The notes beneath the pieces are model-generated. The model made no database searches, was not told the DNA's origin, and saw only the letters and a list, made by a program, of their open reading frames with translations. From contig JAKMXF010000331.1 of NCBI GenBank assembly GCA_024704765.1, positions 210,807 through 269,142 of the forward strand: a DNA stretch of 58,336 nt. The letters run 5' to 3'. Position numbers and translations under genes: made by a program. Of this stretch, positions 22,717-34,281 are shown one piece after another (position 1 is the first letter of the stretch; each line of letters starts with the position of its first letter). This DNA is from Oopsacas minuta (Eukaryota > Porifera > Hexactinellida > Lyssacinosida > Leucopsacidae).

Positions 22717-24430
22717 TATCACGTGTAGCTTTTTCATAAATCAACTATATTATTCCATTATTTTCAATAATATAATTTTATATATTTTAAAATTTTACAA
22801 TAGCAAAGTAACACAATTTGTATATTAATGCAATATATCCCAATTTACTATCCCTATTTTTCTCTTTTTTGAATCAATCAATCTGGTTTCTCATAATGCA
22901 TCGCAGATGTATCAATACACCAGACAGTTTTTGCTATGTTTGTGGCTCCTTTTGTTTAAAATCACAACGACGTACCATGACAAATGGTCTCAAGAGAATA
23001 TATAGCCAGTATTTTGATTGTCCTTTAGGTGATCAAGATAAGATGTGGACGCCTCTTGTGATTTGTTCTGCTTGTTCTAGTGGCTTACGTGATTCGATGA
23101 ACAAAAGAGAAACTTCAATGCCTTTTGCAATACCAACTGTATCGAGGGAACCAAAGAATCACTACTATGATTGCTATTTTTGCATCGTAAATACCACTGG
23201 GTTTTCGATGAAAAAAAACATGAAATATTTCCCCAGATTTACAATCTGCTCGCAGACCAGTTTCTCACTCTGTCTCTTTGCCTGTCCCCACTCCTACGTT
23301 ATATGGATTTGATTCTCTTTCTCATGAGATACTTTGTCATATTCAATGGACGAATCTTCTATTGGTTGAGAATACGTCCCTGAAGATAATAATTTAGCGC
23401 TCCAAGCCGTTACACAAGGTGAATTGAATGACCCTGTCAGGGATCTTGATCTGTCGAAGGAAAAGGCAGAACTTCTTGCATCAAGGCTTCAACAAAAGAA
23501 TTTACTCAATAAGAATGTTATAGTGTCCCACTAACGTAAACGAAATTTGATTTGGCTCGATATTTTACAGTTGATAGTCCTCTGTTATTCTAATGATATT
23601 AACGGGCTGTTTTCTAGTTTGTCACAGGAACATTCGTCTCTGATTGGCAACTATATAATGATTCATCAAAACGTAGCTTGAAAGCAGTTTTATGCATAAC
23701 GGAAATAAAAATCCTGCAATTCCAATTGCTCACTTTGTACATCTTAAAGAGTCCTATAGAAACCTGGAAAAGGGATTGTAACAAGGATTTACCAAATATT
23801 GTTGCTTTCTTTGTTTATGGACAGTCGTGCAACAATAGATCATTACCAAAAGCGTGATTGGCCCAAGAGAACATATTATGAAAGAGGAACATCCAATATT
23901 GAATATACACCATTGGTAGATCCTATTAATATCTTTTTAGCCACCACTTCATATAAAACTCGGATTGATGCAAACTTTCGTCAAAACAATAGGTAAAACA
24001 AATTCTACAGGTTTCGCTATATTGTTGAGAAATTCCGAAACTAAGTGATGCTAAGCTTAAAGAGGGTGTATTTATTGGACCACAAATTAGGCAAGTTCTC
24101 AAGGATGAAGAGTTCGACGATATACTTTCCGCTAAGGAATTCACAGCTTGGAAATCTTTCAAATGGATTTGTGAATAGTTTTTAGGTAATATGAAGTCAA
24201 AAGAGTATATAGAGGGAGTAAAAAACTGAGTTCAATCATATGTAAACATGGGATGTCGTATGTCATTGAAATTACACTTTTTGCACTCCCATCTTGATTT
24301 TTCCAGAATTTCACCAAGACATTCTCAGAAAGAAAATCGATATCAAGGTTTCTGGAATGACAGTATGATGGCGGACTATTGCTGGATGTTATACAGGGAT
24401 GAACCCAATAGAGTTACAAAATAAATTCTT
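22717..24430 (+). pseudogene. DDE transposase pseudogene, relative of the 42-44 kb copy
   Basis: The left end tatcacgtgtagcttttt resembles the terminus at 41961. From ATG 22897 the frame reads a double CxxC zinc region (FCYVCGSFCLKS, then ICSACSSGLR), followed by SREPKNHYYDCYFC. After that the gene is scattered over frames, but the same order of blocks as the 42-kb copy is visible. These include PPLHIKLGLMQTF, GVFIGPQIRQVLKD (about 24065-24105), MGCRMSLKLHFLHSHLDF (about 24250-24300), and MMADYCWMLYRD near 24370. The SEEQGERFHQDI block bearing the presumed catalytic Glu is deleted or scrambled near 24320. Many stops make it inactive. Confidence 0.85.
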
Positions 24431-25260
24431 ACTCTCAACGTTTTAATTCTTAAATATTCTTCTTTTTGTTAATTCAACTTATATATCTCACAAATGTGAA
24501 ATTTTTCAATTTCCTATGGCAAGATAGTTAGATTCTAATTTGATACTCAATTAATTATTGAATTATTCACATTGAGACTATAATAACAAGTAACATTAGT
24601 TAGCTGAACTACTTTTAGCATTAATTAAGCATAATAAAATATGTAATATTTCGAAATTGAATTCGAAAATTTCAAACTAGAATATAAAAAATGTATACGT
24701 GTTAGAGAGGAATGAATGGCAGATTTGAAATTAGCACATAAAAGTAGTCTAGAAAAATACCTATTTTTGCTTGATGAGAATAATATGCGAAAATTTGTTG
24801 ACCTGTGTAATAGAACCTCAAATAATCTTAGTATTATATCCAGTTATGTACCACTTTTTCCATATGTGTCTCAAACATAAAATGCTGACAACTCAACAAG
24901 ATTTGCTCTAGTTCTTGAGTTACAGTTGAGACCATAGATAGTACTTGTTAGTCAATATTCATTTATAACTCTATACTCGTTACAATTATGTTCAAATCAA
25001 GAGAGCCCATTTATACTACATACTCGATTCCCCATGTCCTGATAATATAGTTTGATTTAATATCCTGTAACATTGTGACATGACGTAATCCTGAATATTC
25101 CCATATCTTATCATATTCAAGATTGCACGATAATCTTCAGAGATATCATATTAAAATGTAATATCAGTGCGTGATGTGTCGGGTTTGTACAATAGATGCA
25201 GATATAAGAACAGCAACTTGAATTACCGAATCTTTTGTATTCTACTCCATGGAATTATTA
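24431..25260. other. Intergenic DNA with a diverged MITE
   Basis: No gene is supported. About 25035-25190 resembles the reverse of the MITE at 13499-13668 (shared gacgtaatc, ttcccatat and cagagatatca words), with decayed ends. The remainder is A+T-rich with no feature I can name. Confidence 0.45.
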
Positions 25261-25498
25261 CCGGTTATAAGAACATTTTATGCCGGTTATAAGAACACTC
25301 TTAGTGTAGTACTAAAATTGGTGCTCATTACCAGTATGTTTGTAGAATTCGGCATAAATTATAGTAATACTTTGTTTTAATATGGTTCTAGATCCAAATG
25401 TGTTTAAATGAAGTGTTTTCATAACTGGCATCTACTCTATACTACATACAGGTTATAAGAACATTATGTCCAGTTCCCGACAATGTTCTTATAACCGG
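25261..25498. repeat. Foldback repeat built on a 16-base word
   Basis: ccggttataagaacat occurs at 25261-25276 and again from 25283. It recurs with one change at 25450 and, as a perfect reverse complement, at 25483-25498, which closes the 238-base block. The interior is non-coding. The layout (direct copies, then an inverted terminal copy) is the same as at 561-840. Confidence 0.75.
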
Positions 25499-26015
25499 CT
25501 TTTGCTGTACTATAAATTGGCTTGATTTGACTACAATTGTAACGATTATCGATTTATAAGTGACTGTAGAGACTAACAGGTGCAATCAATTGTCTCAGCT
25601 GAAATTCAAGAACTAGCCAATTATATCAAGACTATCTTTTGATATTTTGTATCCGAATATTTCTATAATTTCATAATTCAACTCTAAATCAAATCTCAAT
25701 AGTGAGCTTTGGAGCATTTTTTCCAACATATCAGCCTATTAGGCGATCACATGTTGTCTTTTCGACCTGAAATATTTTCTAGATGTGTAATATATGATTC
25801 GTTACTTCATATTAGTGAAACTTGATGATTGTTTCATTATATTTGGTTTGAATTAGTGAATTAGTTATGCTTGTAATCAACTACAATGTACTTCTTATTT
25901 TCCCTGGTCCAGAAAATAATTGTACTTTTCAGTCCTTATATTCCATAGTTCACTCTTATTTATTTTTGATGTTTCTTTCTTTATTTTTAGACCATATTTG
26001 TTTTTGTCATTTTTA

Positions 26016-26978
26016 ATGAAATCCAATCAACTTTATTTCCCAGAAGGGCTTTCTCAACACAAACCTTTATATCTTCCTCCTGTATTTAGTAGCCAGTGCA
26101 GTTCAATTGACTGGAAGTTTTTTTCATCTATTAGTGTTGAGAAATTAGCTAATTCTTTTGATTACGATATTTTACAGAAAATACTTCCTTTCATAGCTCA
26201 TTGTAATGTAACTGCTGAACTAAATGTGGATATTGAATCCAATTTTGCGAAGCTTTACCGACTTGCTCAAATCTTGATTGAATATTTGATCCATTCTCAG
26301 ACTCAATTATTTACTAAAGTTTCTCTTCTACATTCGAAGAATCATCAACTCAGAAGTAAGTTACAGAGTCAATTCCGCAAAACTGAAATTGATAGACAAG
26401 TAGTAAAAAACCTTCGTAGAGAATTGAGTCATTTTCAATGCACTTTTATTACTAATGATGTAGATAATACCTTACAAAAAAATATGAAAAGATTCAATTG
26501 TGAACTATGCAATAAGCAGTTTTATACTTTAGAGTATTTACAATCACATAATGAGAGACGTCATGCTCAGATTCCATATCTTCAAAATGTTTCCACATCT
26601 GATGACAATAGACCACCTGGACCATTGGAGGCTTTGAAACATTCACTTTTACTTGATACTCAAAGAATTGATCCCATTACTTCAAGATCACAAACTATGA
26701 TTGAAGATTTGATTAAGAGGGTATTGGAACATAGTTCGATTGTTGAAGAACAATTGCAGCAGCGGGAATCGGAGATTCTTGTTAAAAGGCATAATAATTT
26801 AGAATCGTTTATGCGAGAGGAAATGCAACGTATTACTAGAGAATGTGAAATTTTCAAGCAAAGAATAGTTGCTGAGCAACAACAACAACAAGACACTAAT
26901 AAAACAGCGATCGAGGAATGTTTACATACTTGTCGGAATTTTATAGATGAATTCAAGGTACAAACTGCTACAAGGTAG
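26016..26978 (+). CDS. DZIP1: DZIP1/Iguana-like ciliary zinc finger protein, exon
   Basis: I chose ATG 26016; an acceptor-like pyrimidine-rich tract ending in ttttag lies just upstream, so the true start could be in an earlier exon. Residues about 30-100 form the Dzip-like N-terminal domain (SSIDWKFFSSISVEKLANSF, then FAKLYRLAQILIEYLIHSQ). A charged helical stretch follows. Next is a single C2H2 finger, CELCNKQFYTLEYLQSHNERRH, as in DZIP1/DZIP1L, then a long coiled coil. DZIP1 acts at the basal body and transition zone and in Hedgehog signalling. The frame closes at 26976 after 320 codons, but donor-like sites (aag|gtacaa at 26956, aag|gtagat at 26974) sit just before. The much longer family members suggest further exons that I could not find. 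It is probably a host gene. Codon structure is clean, unlike the transposons around it. Confidence 0.82.
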   Translation: MKSNQLYFPEGLSQHKPLYLPPVFSSQCSSIDWKFFSSISVEKLANSFDYDILQKILPFIAHCNVTAELNVDIESNFAKLYRLAQILIEYLIHSQTQLFTKVSLLHSKNHQLRSKLQSQFRKTEIDRQVVKNLRRELSHFQCTFITNDVDNTLQKNMKRFNCELCNKQFYTLEYLQSHNERRHAQIPYLQNVSTSDDNRPPGPLEALKHSLLLDTQRIDPITSRSQTMIEDLIKRVLEHSSIVEEQLQQRESEILVKRHNNLESFMREEMQRITRECEIFKQRIVAEQQQQQDTNKTAIEECLHTCRNFIDEFKVQTATR

Positions 26979-28876
26979 ATTATAGAGAGTTTATGTTAGT
27001 CGCTAGATCACTGATAAATTTCCTTTTCGTAGAGTATAGTATCTTTCGATAAAAATCATCCAATCCAGATAGTCTTTACTTTTGGTCGAAAGATACTTAG
27101 TTATATATTCCTTTGATGAAGTCCCGACAAATTATCGATTTTGAACAATATGCTCTCATAGACTACCAACCATCTATATCTTTTTTTCTAGTATAGTTAT
27201 CTACATAGGCAAAACATTGCACTCAGGTCTGGGACAATAGTGAGCTAATGAATTTAGCGCCAAGCTGTAGTTCAAGACCCCCTAAGATATTGGTTTTTAA
27301 CCTTTCATACCTCAATACCCCAATGAATCATAATTTTCCTAAGCTCTATAAAACTCTATAACTAGTAGTACGGTGTATTTCTAGACCTTAAGGGTCGTTT
27401 TAAAGAACTATACTTCGTCTTAATTGAAGTTTGGTACCAGCAACCCTGTGAACCCAAATATACTGTATTTTTCACTTTCTGTGGTAATTACCGAACTGGA
27501 TACCCTCAGGACTGGATTTCGATACCCCTAGGATTTATGGAGGCATAACGGTAAGAAACCCTGCCCAACAAATTATGCATACGCCACCACTTGTTATGTA
27601 TAATCAATAATATATAGAAGACTCGGCAATATTCACTAAGAAGTGAAGTACTAAGTTTGAACCTAAGTACAAATTTGTACTACCATGATTTATCAAACAT
27701 TGTTTATATTATTATCACAAATTGCTCCAAAATTGGCAGACATCAGTAATTAGCATCACTCTGGCATAACATTTCCATCTAATTGATTTTTGTATTTATT
27801 TGGTTCCAATCCTTTTACTGCCTCGAACATAATTGATAGCGTGACCCAGTAGTGAAATATTTGACAATGTTTACATTATAAATTATAAATATTGATTTGC
27901 GATTCGTATTTATGTAACTACGTTGAGCTTCCAGAATTTCTATGTGTAATACTAGCATTAGCGAGCATCGCTTGCTAAATCGCTATGCGACAGCTTGGTG
28001 CTTCATGTTAGCTTAATTATTTAACAGCTAATTACCATAGTACTTTGGTCGCTACGCGGCGGAATATACTCGGCACTTCGTGCCTCAAGTGTCTGAATTT
28101 GCAGAAATGCAATTTTTTTATTATCTATGGTCCATCCAAACTCCATTTCATCGCCTTCTGCGGTAGTACTGGAGCTGCTACGTGGTTTTAGATTACTAAT
28201 TTGGTCACTGCTTCGAGTATTATGAAATTCTCAAAAGTATCGACTTTGGGGAAATTTTGAATTTTATACAGTCATGATGGCGTAATAATCCAATAATGAG
28301 TTAGCATTTAGCCAAAATCATGACTTCTGGACACTTGCCACATTGACTGGCACCTGTGATTCAAATTTTAAATTTCTATCATGTATATTGGTTGAGCAGA
28401 AGATTCAGGAATGGTTCCCCTTTCTATCGAATTATGATACCCTAGGCTACATCTGAACCAAAAACGGCGCTTTCTTCATCTAAATGAGACTTATTACATT
28501 GCTCATCCCTTCTTGAATATTCGCCCCGAACCTCTTAGTACAGATCAATATTCTTTAATCTAGCGGGAAAAGCTTTCTATCGTTGAGGCCTATACATTGG
28601 TGACATTTGTACTTGTTCCATAAGCGAACTTCCCTTAGTTTAAGAATCACCATAGAACAACTCTGCCTCGCCAAAAGTATTGAAGCACTGTACCACTTGT
28701 GGTATAAGTAGTACACGGCGAGAATATCATGAAAGATTTTGGAAACATTACAGATAATAGAATATAGCTTGATCTCATTATTCATGCTATATAATCTATT
28801 CTGGTAGAATTTACCACTGTACTTCTATAATTAATAATTCTAGATCGTATCTTATTAACATGAACAATTTATTTCA
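26979..28876. other. Intergenic or intronic DNA with dispersed repeats
   Basis: No coding exon recognised. About 28010-28395 is a member of a dispersed family whose relative lies at about 44770-45015; shared landmarks are aacagctaatt/aacagctatat, gtcgctacg/gtcgctatg, cagtcatgatggcgt and a ctatcatgtatatt end. The stretch 27955-28080 has several short hairpins of the form gcgagcatcgcttgc and cgctacgcgg. Confidence 0.5.
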
Positions 28877-30123
28877 TTGGATAGAGAACCTTCCAATCTC
28901 TTTCCCATTTGTGGTCTCACTTCCCTTTTGTTTCAACTGTCAGCATTACTCTATCACCTTCATCATAGGATTAGTTTTTCTACCTTTGAATTAAATTTGC
29001 TTCTACCAATTCGTGTATTAGTTGTTTCTTGTTGCTATATTAAATTGTATGATTCACTGTCATATTCTCTGTTTGATCTATCCGAAAGCTTGTACAACAG
29101 TTGCTTTGAGTTTCTAATTGTGTTATAATATACAACTGATCCCTCACCAGTACATCATCTGTGGTTTTAACTTCCCGTCATGAGTGAATGTCCTTATTAC
29201 AATTCTCTGAAGACCAGATATACAACCATGTAATATCATTGTCTCACAACATTTTCTCTTGCTCTTCCAATTGTGGCATTGCCCTGATTATGAGGCAATT
29301 TACATCGAGCAAAAATATCTACGAAGATTTCCCACTCTTAATTTCCGGTTATCGGGTACAGTTGACGAACTCTTTCGACATTTTTTGCTACACTACGAAT
29401 GCCTCTCCTTCTAACAATGTACCTATCCCTAGTTCTTTGCTTTCATCTCCCATTCATTTTCAGCAGAATTAATTTCGTATCGCCCAACCATATCTAAATG
29501 TTTCCTTTATCGAATGGCCACTTCAAGCCTCAAAAATTATCAGCTGCTGGCATTAAAACTACCTAAAACAAATCTCGCTAACGATTGTTACAGTATGGTT
29601 AAAAAATCTCAAATATATTTACAATCAGCAAGTAAATTTATTGTATGTTTGACACTATCTATCACATATACAATTGATATACCATACTTATCAATTTCAC
29701 ATCGTTACTTTAATTACTCTATTTTATTCCGCCAGATACTAATTATTTGCGTATTGATAATTTGCATATTGCTATCGTTGGGACTTAATATATATTTGCA
29801 TATTCAATATCCGTATATAGGTGTAGATATATAACTGAGCTATAGTAAAGTATATTTTTCAATACAAAAACTCCATACCTTCATGCGAAATCTGACTAAA
29901 TAATCCGAAAAATGGCCTTTACAATAAACTGCACTATTGTATAGTGGGGCTATATACGTTATTTGGGGGCGCTGCATTTGTAAGAATTTTTCTAAAGTAT
30001 CAATGTACTAGTTTGGGATGTAAATTTAATCGGCAAGCTTTTGTTTACATGCTTCCATATGCTCTTCTATAAGAATTTGTTCTCACTTTTGACTTATAGA
30101 AATATCTAAGCCATTTATTCAAT
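28877..30123. other. Short unassigned open frames
   Basis: Three plus-strand frames of 80-105 codons lie at 28877-29128, 29188-29472 and 29514-29834. The last ends in a hydrophobic stretch (ILIICVLIICILLSLGLNIY) that could span a membrane. They share no motif I recognise, are not joined by obvious splice sites, and may be chance frames. Confidence 0.25.
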
Positions 30124-30129
30124 CTAGCG

Positions 30130-30136
30130 CACAGTG
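30130..30136 (+). other. Left transposon end, RSS-like heptamer
   Basis: CACAGTG, the canonical recombination-signal heptamer and Transib/RAG-like terminal motif, immediately after the flanking CTAGCG. No A-rich nonamer is evident 12 or 23 bases further in. Confidence 0.75.
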
Positions 30137-30822
30137 GGCTACTAGGGTGCATTAGGCCCAAATTCTTACCTTCAATTGATACAATGTTGAATTATTAATT
30201 AGATTCTATTCTAGATATATTAAACGAGCGATATGTAAATTATCAGATGAAATAGTTAAGTATTCTATTTTTGTGATGAATCAAATGTAGGACTTCATTG
30301 CTGTATTCTATGTGTATACATCCATTATATAAATGGCAGAAGCTATTTCAGTAATCTGTTGAATTTGTGATGCATACTATTGTTCATTTATATGCTTTCC
30401 AAGCAAAGTGTGTGCGCTGAATTTGAATCTATCTTTGAATTTCTTCAGGAGCGAAAAGATTAATCAGATATTACGTATACAATTCTGTGAAAAGTTTGTA
30501 GAAATTTCTCTCTGCCATAAGCCATCTTGTTGGCAGCAAAATTTGTTTCCACTGCTTTCACCCTGAATTTTAGTATGTAATCTTGTCAAGTAATATAAAC
30601 ATTATATTAAAAGTCAAATACCCTTCATTGCGTAACATTAAATTTTGTCAAATTCTATTCTCACATCTACATTGGTATGGTACAATGTAATGTAATTACA
30701 TGGTAATTTTTACACCAATATAACGCAATAATTATATATATATCTACATACTGCATATTACGCGGTAGCATACAAGTTCATTAATTTGATAACCTATTGA
30801 ACCTCGACTTATCAATTTAAAC

Positions 30823-32952
30823 ATGGCTGAAGCAACAATAGCATCTGAAAGCCCGAAAACACGTCTTGACTTGGCTATCATATTGAAGGTTCACGACTAT
30901 GATATCAATCAAGCAGCAGATGAAGTGGTGCGTATACTAAATCTCGAGGAATATAAGAGACATTCTGTATACTCTCTAATGTCTAAAGTATCGCATAATT
31001 TCCGAAAGAGTATGAAATCCATTGAGAGCTTAGATGGTGAGTGGTGGAGTGCAAGTATTCCATGGATCCCTGTTAAACCTAAGAGCACCCAATCATTTCC
31101 TTCTGTCTCAGGCTGTGATGTAGAAAGCGGTATTATATTGGTTCCAAATGTAGAGAGGAGAAAATCAATTGACGACATTCAAGTTGGTTCAAAGAAGATA
31201 AGGTCTGATCAGACTGGGATGCTTACTTGGATCCGTCAGTTAGCACAACTTGAAAGTATTTCTGTTATTTGCTACGTTGCTCTCCTCTTGTATATTGTAG
31301 CTGTAGAACAAATTGGTATTTACGGCATCGCAAATATCCCTTTGAAAATGCATAAAGAAGAATCGGTACCAACCCTCAGTAACATAGTTTTACCAGAAAA
31401 ATCAACATTCTGAGCATATCAACTTAAGCTGTGGATAGAAAAATGGAGAGATCTTAAATATTATCTCCAATCAGATGGCCTCGTTTTGGCTACTTGAGAA
31501 AAAATTTGTGAAATTAGAAAATCAATTGTTCCAACATTCAACTGGTATCCAAATGTTTCCAATCCTATAAGGGTTTATATATCTTACACATCACATGTGA
31601 TTTCTCTCTTTGACCGGTTGTTGAAAGAATGTGTGCTAAATTTCCTGCACCCCACTTCTATCTATTAACACTCAAAATCAAGCATGGACTGGATGGTTCT
31701 GGATCTTATTCCTCTCCTGGATTATTGTCAGCTTGTATATAGACCGATCAAATTATATTGTCTTCATGGTTAGGTAATATATCGATTCGGGAATGTTCTG
31801 TGGGAAAATAGGCATCCTAACTTCTGTTTTTCAAACCAACCAGTAGCACAAATTTGCCAAAAGGAGACTATTGACACTGTGATAGATCTGAGCAAGTACT
31901 AAACCCTGAAATTGTTTCACTAAATGAGAATCGTTCTAATCACATAAATGGCCACGGTAAAGTAGAAGCCAAAGCTTCAATGTTGGACGGCAAACTTTAG
32001 CAACAATGACAGGTGAAGGAGGAGAGCTATGTATTGCCTGTAAAATAACCCGGAGTGATATAAATTGTATTACGAAAGTTGTTTGCGATTCTCCTTTAGA
32101 TTGTTCGATGGAGGATATCAAAGAGACATTCCGTCACTTAACCTCTGATGGAAATGAGCTGATGAGCTCTATACAAAGTAGCTGTGTGGGATTATACACG
32201 AACCTGCAAGTGGCATCGATGTATTTCCTGTAACACCTTTATATTTTTACCTAAGGATTTTGGTTGGTTTTGAACCTCATCTACCGAATTGCCGCAGGAA
32301 AGTCCAGGTAGACTGAGGATCAAATGGTGCGAGATTATTGAAGTTTAGTATGCAAGCGTATCCATGAGCTTACGAACTTACAATTCGACCATCCAGGAGG
32401 AATTGGGAACACAAGCACTGGTTACATGGCAAGAACATTCTTTCATATAAAAAATGTGTTTTCGGATCGCTTTACTCGTTTGTACCAAATGTTTATAGAG
32501 ATGTTCTGACAGATATTCACAGGAATTTATCTGCATTACTCAGAGTTGGTAATAGTAGTGAAGTTGTTGATGTGGACAGATTTCGTGGTTAAGTTAGGAA
32601 ACCTACTTAATGATCTTACAAACCTTTTCCTGGGTAACAATTAGCAATATGCTCCACAGATTCTTGGCTCATGCCCATCAGTTTATTGAGAGAAATGAAA
32701 GGGTAGGATTGTGTAGTCTTTCTGGGAAGGGTTAGAACACAAGGACATAAGTTGATCCGAGAGTTCTCAACATATTTGAGCAGGAAATTAGATTATCTAT
32801 GTGGATTAAGTGATGTTGCAATGATGCTTTATATCTATGGCTGTCCAGTTCTGAATGCAAAATTCAGAAAGATCATCATTTGTTCCACTTGTGGTCGAGT
32901 AGGTCATCAAAAGAATTGTGAAAAACAGGAAAGTAGACAACGTGACAAATAA
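30823..32952 (+). pseudogene. RAG1-like/Transib transposase, frameshifted
   Basis: ATG 30823 opens a 196-codon frame ending at 31413, with a RAG1L/Transib-like element RRKSIDDIQVGSKKIRSDQ (about 31150-31210). Blocks then follow in RAG1 order across frames. WRDLKYYLQSDG lies at about 31450. HGLDGSGSYSS carries the presumed first catalytic Asp (codon 31692-31694). LDGKL, then TGEGGELCIACKITRSDIN (from 32009), matches the RAG1 CTLCDATR zinc region. KRIHELTNLQFDHPGG runs into NTSTGYMARTFF (about 32350-32445; RAG1 GNxAR block). A run through LLRVGNSSEVVDVDRFRG follows, then AHAHQFIERNERVGL. HKLIREFSTYLSRKL with a C-terminal CSTCGRVGHQKNC knuckle (32881-32919) ends at 32952. About 710 codons in all. 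The second Asp is uncertain; the nearest candidate stretch, SLNENRSNHI, lacks one. The family cuts DNA by hairpin formation and gave rise to vertebrate RAG1. This copy is inactive. Confidence 0.8.
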
Positions 32953-33310
32953 TATTGATAATGAAGATTCTCTTCTTCAAAATTCAATAGATGAACTCTT
33001 CTTGAATTTAACATTTAATCATCAATACGATGTTCGTATGTTATTTATTCTTCAGTTACCATAGCCATAATATATTCATATTCTATTTCTTCTATTATTA
33101 ACTCAGTTTAGTGTATATCTAGATTTCTGTATTACCGTATATAGTAATTATGATTATGTCATATATTGAAAACCTGATGTGATACAACAAAATTGAATCA
33201 ACAAAAGAACTGCAATCGTCAACTTACTATGCAGTAATAATGTATTTTATAAGCCTATCTCTAAAATTGAACACGTAAACCCCTAATACCAGTATTTCGT
33301 AACAGTATCC

Positions 33311-33317
33311 TACTGTG
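33311..33317 (-). other. Right transposon end, RSS-like heptamer
   Basis: TACTGTG here reads CACAGTA on the minus strand, one change from the heptamer. The sister copy keeps the perfect form (CACTGTG, 9890-9896). Homology between the two copies runs up to exactly this base and then stops, which independently fixes the element's end. Confidence 0.8.
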
Positions 33318-33323
33318 CTAGCG

Positions 33324-34281
33324 ATATCTATGTCAATATCAGGAATGATGTCATTAAGGGTTTCACAAAATTCCATATGTTGGGATGGTTGGTTTTGAAA
33401 TTAGGTGTAATTTGATCGTGATAGCTTTCCGCTCCACTGTTTGTCGTAACTTTACTTGTAAAGATTGTTCCTACCGCAGGCCCAATTCTTGTCAACCATT
33501 GTCGCTTGCATTATCGTTGAACATTTCGATTTGAAAATTTCCGTATGTGTGTAAAGTTCTAAGATAGAAGTGACTAACTCTAACATGGGCACAATATGTT
33601 CCAGAGGTATTAAGGGCCATACATGTAGAACTTTCGAAGTTTTATGGAGATCTGGGGCAGGCAGAGTACTAGTATTTTATATATATCAACTCATTTTAAA
33701 GAAAAACCTTTCTTCAGGTTACAAATCCTGGGGCGAGATAGGCCTACCCTACCCCAACTTATTTCCAGGTGGGGCAGGCTACCCGCCCCCTCCCCCTTCC
33801 CTGCAACGACGCCTATATTAAGGGTAATAGCATAATGGATTTTATTATCTTTTTGAAGCTAGTATGGGTATCAAATACAGCGACCAATCCTAATTTGGTG
33901 ATCCTTCTCCATATATCTTGATTGCGATGGAACGAACTCCCATATAATGCAATGTTTAGATAAACAGTCTTCTCGGACTACAACAGTCTCTTTGAAATAT
34001 TCATTGAATGCGAGACAGTTTTGATTATTGTGGAAAATTCAAGAGCAGCAACAAATATGTAAACTATTCATTTCATTCCAATTATACACAATTGTTCATC
34101 TAATGCGACACTTTTGCAAAATTGTTTTGAAATGAATGGTTTTACAGAATTCTTTAAATTATGCGACACTTATGCGAAATTGTTAATGGTGCTACTGAGT
34201 TCCAAAGAACAACTAATCTATTGAATAAACATAGAATTGGCGTATATTAAATATTAGAAGCATCAAAGAACTAAAATTTCA
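33324..34281. other. Intergenic DNA
   Basis: No gene supported. Contains a local G+C-rich patch at 33720-33810 and a repeated phrase tgcgacacttNTGCRAAATTG near 34105 and 34163. Confidence 0.5.

Larger units (their letters stand above)
30124..33323 (+). mobile_element. RAG1/Transib-superfamily transposon, full length, CACAGTG ends
   Basis: The element spans 30130-33317 (3,188 bases). Its left end is CACAGTG (30130-30136), identical to the V(D)J recombination-signal heptamer. Its right end is TACTGTG (33311-33317), whose inverse is CACAGTA. Over the first 14 bases the two ends agree at 12 (CACAGTGGGCTACT against CACAGTAGGATACT). The identical hexamer CTAGCG flanks both sides (30124-30129 and 33318-33323). 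Inside is one plus-strand transposase gene with frameshifts and stops. No clear nonamer is seen next to either heptamer, and no RAG2-like kelch gene lies inside. Confidence 0.85.

Noticed and set aside
28877-29834. Host gene split over three frames
   Set aside because: No domain recognised, no consistent splice signals, and composition typical of A+T-rich chance frames.
30137-30180. RSS-type nonamer next to the heptamer
   Set aside because: No A-rich nonamer at 12- or 23-base spacing on either end.
30130-33317. RAG2-like partner gene inside the RAG1-like element
   Set aside because: Both strands of the non-coding ends were inspected. No kelch-type repeats (GG doublets with spaced Y/W) were visible.
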